Shown: positions 55,731-64,000 of the stretch, one piece after another
Position numbering within the stretch: position 1 is the first letter of the stretch
How the letters are laid out: every line of letters begins with the position of its first letter
DNA from: Bullera alba
Lineage: Eukaryota > Basidiomycota > Tremellomycetes > Tremellales > Bulleraceae
DNA: 64,000 nucleotides
Direction of reading: 5' to 3'
Assembly: GCA_001600095.1 (NCBI GenBank)
Contig: BCIX01000007.1
Location: forward strand, 310,001-374,000
Notes under the pieces: model-generated
Databases searched by the model: none
Told to the model about the DNA's origin: nothing
The model's input: only the letters and a program-made list of their open reading frames with translations
Translations under genes and position numbers: made by a program

Positions 55731-56002
55731 ACGTGTTACGCCGAACAGACATGAAGTAAGCTGTTGACAGCTTGACGGTCAAGTGGACGAGTTGCGTGGA
55801 GGGTCGCTTGCGCGGAGATTCGCGATCGAGTCCGGGTCAGAGTGCCCTATTTATATCCTACTGTACCGGTATCTGCAACTGTACTGCATCGACGTAGCTG
55901 ACCCGATCACGATCACGAACAGCATTGATCTAAATTTCATCCTGTCAACTTGTACCGGGTAGCTCGACGCTACGGAGGGGGCATCTTTATCTACGAGATA
56001 GT

Positions 56003-58000
56003 CTATTTTTTGGCGAGCAGAGATCGTCCAGTCATTTCTGAAAGCTGTCAGACAGGAACCTCCGCGGACAAACTCACCTTCAGGTTGGGACAGACCCATG
56101 ATAGCGAGAACCGTGGGCGCGACGTCGGCCAGAGTTCCGGGCTCACCATCCACCTCCAAGTTGCCCTTGTCACCGGTAACAATGAACGGGACGGGGTCTA
56201 AGGGTCAGCGACACTCGCCGGGGTTGACTCACTAGTGGTGTGGGCAGTGTGGGGGTTGCCAGTCTCGGGGTCCAACATCTGCTCGGCATTGCCGTGGTCA
56301 GAGGTCACACAGAGTACGTAGCCGGCCTCCTCGCAGGCGTCGTAGACGGTCTTTACGGCCTTGTCGGTGGCTCCGATGGCAACCACGGCGGCGTCGTAGA
56401 CACCAGTGTGACCGACCTGTATGGTAAGCCTCTTTTGCTATTCTGCTAACTCACCATGTCAGGGGGAGCAAAGTTGCACATGACAAAGTCGTACTTGTCC
56501 GACTTGACAGTCTCGGCAACCTTGTCCGCGACACCCTGAACGCTCATCTCAGGCTGCTTGTCGTACGTAGCGACCTTCGGAGATGGCACCATACCCCGCT
56601 CCTCATGGGGGAACTGCTTCTCGACACCTCCGTTGAAGAAGAAAGTGACGTGCGCGTACTTCTCGGTCTCTGCTTGTCAGTCATGGCCAGCCGCGTATTG
56701 ACTTACCGGCGATGTGACATTGCGAGGCACCCTGTTTGCCCAACCATTCGGCCAGAACGTTGTCCATACTGGCTGGGGGGAAGGCAACGGGGAAAGTCCA
56801 CTCGGGGTTGTACTTGGACATGGTGGTGATGTGCTAAATCGTTAGCTGGGTCCGTGTCAATCGTTACGCACAAGGTTCTCGGGGATGTTGATCTCGATTG
56901 GTTTGTCGGGAAGACCGAAGAGGGCAGTGATCTCTCGCATTCGGTCAGATCGGTAGTTGAACATGAACAAGGTGTCACCGGCTACATGTCAGCACAATCC
57001 CTCGCATGGTGACATACCCTTGATCCTCGAGTCGGCAGAGCCGCTGACGATAGGCTTGATGAACTCGTCGGTGATGTCGCTCTCGTATCCTTTCTCGATC
57101 GCCTTGACCAAGTCCTCCTCGGCAACCTTGTCGCCCTTGCCCTCGACGAGACCGTCGACAGCGAGCTGAACTCGGTCCCATCGCTTGTCTCGGTCCATCG
57201 CGTAGTATCGTCCAGCAATGGTGCTGACCTCTCCGACGCCAATCTCCTTGATGTAGTCTTGCAACTGCTTCAAGTATTTGGCCGCGGATCGAGGGGCGGT
57301 GTCTCGGCCATCTCCAATGAAGTGGATGTACACGTTCTCAATCTTGTGGTCCTTGGCGCATCGGAGCAGGGCGAACAGGTGGCTGATGTGCGAGTGCACA
57401 CCGCCATCCGAGACCAGACCGATCAGGTGGAGTCTAGAGCCGTTCGAGGCGGCGTGCTTCATCGAGTCGATGATGGAAGGCTGCTTCTCAAACTCGTTCT
57501 TCTTGATAGCTGGTTGGAGTCAGAGTTTGTCTTCCACATGAAACCTACATTGATCAATCTTGACAATGTCCTGCCAGACGATTCGTCCAGCACCGATGTT
57601 TAGGTGACTACCAGTCAGCTCAATTGTCAATTGTACCACTCACCCGACCTCGGAGTTTCCCATGAGACCCTCCTTCAACCCGACAGCGAGTCCGTGAGCT
57701 TCGAGTGGGACAAAGTTGTGTTTATCCCGGATCTCGTCCATGTAGGTGGTGTCTCCGTGGTGGATGGCATTGCCCTTCTCGTTCTCCGAGATACCCCAAC
57801 CATCATGGACGCTGGACATATGTAAGCAGATTGCGACCAAAGCTGAAAGGACGCAACGTACATCAGGCAGACCTTCTCTATCAGGGATACGTCAGCTATG
57901 AGCTCTGGCGTTGTATATCCAACTCACTCTTGATGTCGGTGGTCTTTTGCTTCTTGTTGTCGCCTCTTGGCTCTGGGGAGGTGGGTGGACGGGCTGCCAT
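56003..58000 (-). CDS. 2,3-bisphosphoglycerate-independent phosphoglycerate mutase
   Basis: Glycolytic interconversion of 3- and 2-phosphoglycerate with Mn2+. Conserved: [20 protein letters not shown]; the catalytic Ser in [62 protein letters not shown]; and [18 protein letters not shown] with metal-binding residues. The first exon (M...TTDIK) is a short hydrophilic leader. About ten exons; the last is 35 nt and ends [10 protein letters not shown]. Full-length for the family. The histidine phosphatase at 48.6-49.9 kb has no sequence relation to it. Confidence 0.95.
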
Positions 58001-58376
58001 TGCTGCGATAGTGCTCTGAGAGTGTTGTTGTTGTGTAGAGCAAGTTGTCTCTGGACCTCTCCAAAACGTCACTCCCCAACGAAAGTCACCCGAATTCAGC
58101 TCGAAGTTGTCTCCGCTTTTTCCGAAGTTTCAGCGAGCGGCAGTGGACGACCATACACAGGGCCTTGAGGAAGCGATAGACTCGTAGACTGTACAAACGG
58201 TCACCTCTCTCATCTCTGCGTCTGTGATCAGAGGAACTTTAAGGTGGTCAGAGAAACTAGAGGGGATATACATATGCTAGAGTATATCTGCAACATGCTA
58301 TGCCTTGGCCGCCATCAATCACCAGACGAAATTCGTCCTCGCCTATGCTGGAAACCAACATGACCATGTCCATGAT
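58001..58376. promoter_or_regulatory. iPGM promoter region / RPN7 3' end
   Basis: 376 bp; no gene. Both neighbours are on the minus strand. TTCCGAAG-like and CTCTC strings occur; no site is claimed. Confidence 0.35.
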
Positions 58377-59720
58377 CTATCCAACGACTCGATGCAGCTT
58401 CTGAATGTCTATGCGAACGTCAATGATGCGTATCAGTAGATCAAAGGGCCAACATACCACTCAAGAGAAGGTCTCCCTGCTTGATGACCTGCTCGTAGAC
58501 GGCCGACTTGTTCTGCGATGCCAGCTTGTTCGTCGAGATGACCCCGCTGACTTTGTCGATGGTACAGCTCAATCGGCCACTGGCGATGAATTTGGACAGA
58601 TCTCGGTCCATGAACGCCTCGCTGACGCCGAATGACCTGCACATTCGCTCCAGGGTGAGCGTCTTGTACGACTCGAGCAGTTGCGAGTACGCCTTGATTC
58701 TCATTTCTCGGACGTAGTATCGGGCGTGAGGGGCGAGGATGGGGTTGGTGACCAGATACTGCTGCTCGACCTCGGCGAGGGAAAGGAAGAACTGTTGGTA
58801 ATTCGATTTATGTAACGAGTCCACCATGCTCGCCAGGTGAGGAATCGAAGCGAGACAACCAGTGACTTCGGAGCTCGCAAGGATCTGCAAGTCAGTATAG
58901 CTCCTAGTGCCAATCACTTACCTTGGTCTTGATGCCCATTCTGTCACAGCCGACGCCGGAGGCCAATACTGTCAACGCAACGAACTCCTCGTACTCCATG
59001 AGCTCGGTGGCAGTGAACGTTGAGAGCGCGTCGATCAAGAGCTCCGCCGCCTCCTTGAACTGCCTGATGGACATGTGGTGGACCGCTCTGTACACCTTGA
59101 GTCTGTTTCTTCGATCCCAATCACCTCCAGAATCGATCAAGCTGAGGTCAGCGGGAGTCGACATGTCTACGACTCACTCTGTTGCACGGGTAATGTTGGC
59201 GGTGACGACCTCGTTGTCCGAGAAGAACAGGCCCATTCGGACCATTGCCAGAACCAGATCTATCCTCGCTCCTAGACCCGCCGTCTTTCCCAGAGCTGCA
59301 TCGAGAGCCGCTAGTGCTTTGTCCTTGTCATAAGCGTTGGAACGGTGCTGGAATGCTCACCTTGTCACCTATTCTACACAGATACATCGCCTTGTTCCTC
59401 AGCAGCTCCGAGATCTCGCTCTCTCCCAGGTTCTCCTCAGCGTCTTTCAGCTTCTCCTCGAATGTGCTCAATTCCTTCTCATTCTTAGCTTTCAGGCTGG
59501 ACAGCAGCTCCTGGTTTGTCGACTCAATGTGGGATAGATAAGGTGCCATTTCTGGGACATTAGCACGCAGGCGGCGCAACATTGACTCACCATCTTTCTC
59601 GACCGCCTGCCAGAAGGACGTGCTGGCTTCATCCTTCAACCTAGGCAGAGTCTCGATCTGGAAGTGCCATTGTGGCACTTTGAGATTTGGGTAGGGCTCA
59701 AGCACGCTGTCGTCGGCCAT
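58377..59720 (-). CDS. RPN7: 26S proteasome regulatory subunit RPN7
   Basis: Lid subunit of the proteasome 19S particle. The N-terminal helical part (FHFQIETLPRLK-like, here QWHFQIETLPRLKDEAS) is followed by RPN7 repeats (ISELLRNKAMYLCRIGDK; GLGARIDLVLAMVRMGLFF; DWDRRNRLKVYRAVHHMS). The PCI domain follows (YYVREMRIKAYSQLLESYKT; MDRDLSKFIASGRLSCTIDK). The last exon is short and ends DIQKLHRVVG. About six exons. Length fits the family. Confidence 0.93.
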
Positions 59721-60264
59721 GATTGGAGTGTTTAGGTGATTATCTGCGTCGGTCCCGGTATTTCTAATGCGAACTGATGTTTGAGCTGTACGGACACTGT
59801 TGCCGGTCTGTGTTGTCGAGGTGATGACTGACTGAGGACGACACGCAACTGCTCGTCGTCCAAGCTGCTCTCGGCGGAGGGGGGTGACGTAAAGGTGTGA
59901 ACCACTTCAAAGTGGGTGGAGTAGTTAAAGTCTACATTGCCCGCTCAACCCCCTGCCGCCTCTCTTTGTTTTCGTCCTCCTCTGCCTTTGCCCCCTTTGC
60001 GTTTTGCACAGGCAACAGACATCAGTCAAAGTCATCCAGCTCAACGCATACGGGCATTGACAACCTGCGCCTCATCGAGTGGACCAAGGACTGTATTGGG
60101 AGTACACCATCCGAGCTCGCGACTTGACGAAACCGAACGGAGGATCGCACGGGAAAAGGAGAAAGGGAAAGGATAGTGCCGCGCCATCTGACAACTAGCC
60201 CATATTCCGGTTGTTGGAATCAACTCTTCACATCGAATCAGCTACACCTCATACGCTCATCACC
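59721..60264. promoter_or_regulatory. Divergent promoter, RPN7 / CHS7
   Basis: 544 bp, no gene. A CT-rich tract (59940-60000) and CACCTC/CATCACC near the CHS7 start. No proteasome-associated GGTGGCAAA element was seen. Confidence 0.4.
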
Positions 60265-61626
60265 ATGACCGCGTTCAAGTTCGGTCACTTTGACGCGATA
60301 TGCGAGCGTGCCGCATTGACAGTATGCCCCCTGCTGGGTACAAATCTTGGCGTCATGCCGACTTGTTACTCCAGGAACGTACAGCTCGGTAGCCAGATCA
60401 TCTTCCAGCCTGGTGCGTAATCCTGAACTCCGACATGGGAGGATCAGCTCTGACCTTGGTCTTCATAGCCACTTGCTTCGTGCACATTGCTGCTCTGGGT
60501 ATGACGGGTATCATGCTCTACCACGTCCGATCGAAATACACCGCCGTCGGTCGAAAAGAGATCGTGCTGTTCTTCTACATTTACATGTTTGTTGAACTGC
60601 TCGCCATCTTCCTCGACTCTGCCATCATTCCAACTGCTCACGCCGTGTACCCAGTAAGTCGTGATTTGCGATCTGCTTTATCAATACTGATACTCTATCA
60701 GTGGTTCACGGCAGTCTACGCTGGTGCACTCGGGGCGCTTTACTGGTGTATCCTGATCAACGGATTTGTCGGTTTCCAATTCCACGAAGACGGTACTCCC
60801 ATGTCGCTATGGGTGAGTGGAACGTGTCGAACCTTGCTGACGTGTAGTTTCTCCGTCTATCATGCTTGGCGATCTGGGGTCTCTTCTTCTTCATCTCAAT
60901 CGCCACGTTCAAGCAGTTCGCTTCGTTCTCATACACGAACCCGATCGGACTGTTCATCACATATTTGCTATTCCCAGCGGTCTGCGTCTTGATCTACGCC
61001 GTCTCTCAGCTCGTCCTCGTTGTCAGGACCCTGGACGACCGATGGGTCATCGGAGACGTTCTCTTCGGAATCGCCTTCTACGTGGTCGGCTGTGTCCTTC
61101 TTTTCGCCTTTAGCGTGAAGATCTGCGACGCCGTCTCTCACTACATCGACGGAGTCTTCTTCTTCACGCTGTGTATGCTGTTCACCGTCATGATGGTCTA
61201 CAAGTACTGGGATTGTGAGTAAACTTCACGGATGACTCCTCGCCGTGCGCTGACATCGTCGTAGCGATCACAAAGGAGGACCTGGAGTTCTCTGTTGGCT
61301 CGAAGCAAGCCGTCTGGGAGGTCAAAGATCCTCTGCTGCCAGTGAGTCCTATCAGCGTTGCCCTGACTTTGCGGCAACTGACACCATCACAGCCCAACGC
61401 GGATTACGCCAACACCGAAGACGATATGCACTCTCAGTACCGAGGTGGCGGTGGCAGTCTCGTTGGCGGCTATGGAGGCAACAGCATGTACAACAACTAT
61501 GTTGGCCCCGCTCAGCAATACCAGCAGCAGCAACAACAGCATCAGCAACAACAGCAACAGTACCAACATCAGCAGTACGACCAGCAGCAATATGCCCATG
61601 GCAACCAATACGGTAACCAATATTAG
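60265..61626 (+). CDS. CHS7: CHS7, chitin synthase export chaperone
   Basis: ER membrane chaperone that lets a chitin synthase leave the ER. The start [20 protein letters not shown] and CPLLG fit the CHS7 family. About seven hydrophobic segments follow (for example [36 protein letters not shown]), then [13 protein letters not shown]. The cytosolic tail is low complexity: Gly/Tyr-rich then Gln/His-rich ([18 protein letters not shown]). Six exons. Functionally it sits with the chitinase in this window. Confidence 0.9.
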
Positions 61627-61993
61627 AATATCTGGCCCGGTGGATAAAGCTACTGTGTAGTGTCTGCTGTGTGCGAGGATGCTTGGATGTTAGTCGGCCA
61701 TGTTATATACGAACCAGTACTCTGTATCTCTCACGACCACATGCACGGACAGTTGAAACGAATCCTCCGACCCATTCCTCCGGCGTATTCGGACCGAAGC
61801 GGTTAATACCGGAGCAACGGGGCTACTGTACACCGATCGATTACAGTGCCATGAATGTGGGCAGATAGGGTATACATACCCTGTCAGTCGCCTGCTAGTC
61901 TTCATCTCTCGTCTGTTACTTCCCTTGTCCCGGAAAGAGGCACCTTCTTCACTTCTGAAAACTTCTTAACACCCCAGATCACTCCACTCCACA
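61627..61993. promoter_or_regulatory. Intergenic, promoter of the tandem dehydrogenase gene
   Basis: 367 bp, no gene. CT-rich tract before the start (61900-61985). Confidence 0.35.
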
Positions 61994-64000
61994 ATGACTA
62001 CCGCAAACACTCAAGGCACAGTAGGATGGGTCGGACTCGGCGCGATGGGTCTTGGAATGGCCACGGTACGTCTGACCACCGGACCTGTTAGCGTTGTACT
62101 GATCACAGACATAGTGTCTCGCCTCAAGAGGCTACAAAGTGCAAGCATTCGATGTCTACCCGCCCTCTTTGGACAAAGCTGTCAAGGGCGGCTGTGTCCC
62201 CTGTGCCTCGCCAGCCGAGACGATCAAGGACGCTTCGGTGCTGGGATTGATGGTCGTCAATATCAGTCAAGTTGAAGACTTGCTCTTTGGCCAGCATCAG
62301 TTGGCCAGCGGTAAGTTGTCCCTACTCGGACAGATACAGTGACTGACTTTGAGCGTAGCTCTGCCGTCTGGATCGAGTGTCATCGTCTTTTCGACTTGTC
62401 CACCAACGGCCTTGGCCGAGCTGCAGAATCGGCTTGATGCTCTCGGTACAAACATAGGGGTGAGACCCTTCCTTATAGCTCGACCAAACTGTGTACTGAC
62501 GCAAGGTCTTCTAGATTGTCGACTCGCCTGTGTCTGGTGGCTCGACCAGAGCTGCAGATGGAACTCTAGCCATCATGGTATCTGGCTCGTCGGCCGCAAT
62601 TGAGACTGCTCGACCGGTCATCGAGGCCTTGACGCAACCGCCAATGGGTCAGATGAAGGTCGTTGGAGATAGAGTCGGAGCTGCCAGTGACTTCAAGTTG
62701 ATCAACCAAGTCTACTGCGCCATTCAGATCTGTGTCACGGGGTACGCTGTCGCACTCCTGACATGTTGATAACCGCTGACGATCCCTTTTAGTGAGAGTA
62801 TGGCGTTTGCGAAGAGCTTGGGCTTGAACCCAAGGATGACCTACAACATCATCCGATTGGCAAGCGGTGACTCGTTCATGTGTGAGTCCCATCCGTGGTC
62901 CAGCTATCCTGAGCTCACCAACTTTGACAGTCGGACACCGAGTGCCCTGGCAGTGGCGAGACGACGGCATCCCCAAATCCGCCATGACCATCATTGCCAA
63001 AGATGTCGGAATCGTCATGGACGAAGCACGTCTGGAGCTATTCCCAGCGCCACTCTGCACGGCCGCCGAACAGATCTTCACCGCTGCTTTGGGTGCCGGG
63101 CTCGCTCGAGTCGATGACGGATGTGTGATCAGGCTGTATGAGCACTTTGGCGTGCCGTCGTCTGCCGAGACGGGGACCGAGGCCGAGGAGATTGAAAAGG
63201 CCAAAGAGCTTGTTGTCCAAGCTGGACCTGCGCCCAACAAAGTTCTGGCTATCGGTCTGGGCGCTATGGGTGGTCCCATGGCGGCATCGATAGCCAAAGC
63301 GGGTCTCAATGTGGTCGGCTACGATGTCAACTTGGCTGCCATTGACAAATACACCCAAGCCGGCGGCAAGGCTGGTAGCGACGTACTAGAGGAAGCCAAG
63401 GACGCCGATGTCGTTCTCATTACCACGGTCACCGCGGCGCAGGCTGAAGCAGTACTCTTTGGAGCCGACGGTCGATCTGGAATGGCATCGACTCTGCCAG
63501 AAAAGGCGACGGTGATTCTGTCTTCCACCGTGGCACCCTCTGATGCGATCAGGATCCAAGCGACGCTCGACACACTGGGGCGAGGTGTTCAACTCGTCGA
63601 TGCGCCAGTCTCCGGTGGTCCATCGAGAGCTTCGACTGGCGAGCTGACCATCATGGCCTCTGGATCGGACGAGGCGTTGTCCAAGGCGGACTCGGTGCTG
63701 AAAGCTCTTTCAAGCAGTAGCGGTGCCTCTGACAAGCTGCACTATATCCGTGAGTCCGAATATCAAATCAGGGGATACATCGCTGACTGATACACTTGTT
63801 CAGCTGGAGGTGTTGGAGGCGGCAGTAAGCTGAAGATTGTCAACAATCTCCTTGCCGGTATCCACATTTGCGCTGCCGCAGAAGCCACGGCTTTCGCCCA
63901 AAAGAAGGGAATGGACCTGAACGCCGTCTTTGAGGTCGTCTCGTCTGGAGCCGCAAAGTCGTTTGTCATGGTCGATCGTGAGTATACGTTGAGCTGAGCT
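61994..64000 (+). CDS. Tandem 3-hydroxyisobutyrate-dehydrogenase-like protein, 3' end outside window
   Basis: NAD(P)-dependent beta-hydroxyacid dehydrogenase repeated twice. Copy 1 has GWVGLGAMGLGMATCLASRG (Rossmann), DSPVSGGSTRAADGTLAIM (substrate motif) and, after an intron, a helical C-terminal domain. Copy 2 restarts with LAIGLGAMGGPMAASIAKAG, DAPVSGGPSRASTGELTIM and GGGSKLKIVNNLLAG, whose Lys is the catalytic residue. Copy 1 has FKLINQ at the corresponding place. In plants and fungi such double dehydrogenases often continue into DUF1537 and class II aldolase domains; that part would lie past 64000. About nine exons seen. Confidence 0.82.

Overview
The window reads as nuclear DNA of a basidiomycete yeast, most likely a tremellomycete (Cryptococcus/Kwoniella/Tremella group). 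Genes are dense and rich in introns of about 45-70 nt with GTRNGT donors. Telling families are a CAP10-type GT90 glycosyltransferase, a 2,3-BPG-independent phosphoglycerate mutase, CHS7, and fungal-only proteins (RPA34, a DUF4211-type protein, SAM35). Assignment rests on reading conserved motifs by eye; no search was run.

Layout. 1-11.7 kb: D-2-hydroxyglutarate dehydrogenase (partial), SAM35/metaxin-like, EDE1-like endocytic scaffold, GH18 chitinase, LYS4 homoaconitase, a WD40 protein. 12.1-13.9 kb: an unrecognised eight-exon gene. 13.9-21.2 kb: a gene-free repeat island built from a broken Ty3/gypsy element (minus strand), at least seven related LTR-like segments in both orientations, a solo LTR with a perfect 5-bp target duplication, a second LTR inserted in the reverse transcriptase, a 118-bp MITE with TA duplication, and three copies of a roughly 101-bp element. 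21.2-30 kb: a DHH-family phosphoesterase, a medium-chain acyl-CoA dehydrogenase, and the catalytic subunit of DNA polymerase delta. 30-43.5 kb: SEN54, FCHo/SYP1, YKT6, EME1, RPA34, a TBC RabGAP, TAF9. 43.8-64 kb: a DUF4211-like protein, mitochondrial release factor 1, a histidine phosphatase, GT90, a TTC1-like TPR protein, ALG7, iPGM, RPN7, CHS7, and a tandem 3-hydroxyisobutyrate-dehydrogenase protein (partial).

Themes. DNA replication and repair genes recur (POL3, EME1, and three proteins carrying PCNA-interacting-peptide-like motifs). Two early endocytic-site proteins (EDE1, FCHo/SYP1) and cell-wall/secretory genes (chitinase, CHS7, ALG7, GT90, YKT6) are also present. Four GC-AG introns and an 8-nt microexon are required to keep conserved reading frames. 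The most promising leads are the PIP-box-like tails on a histidine phosphatase and a DHH phosphoesterase, the PIP-box at the N terminus of the DUF4211-like protein, and the layered repeat island.
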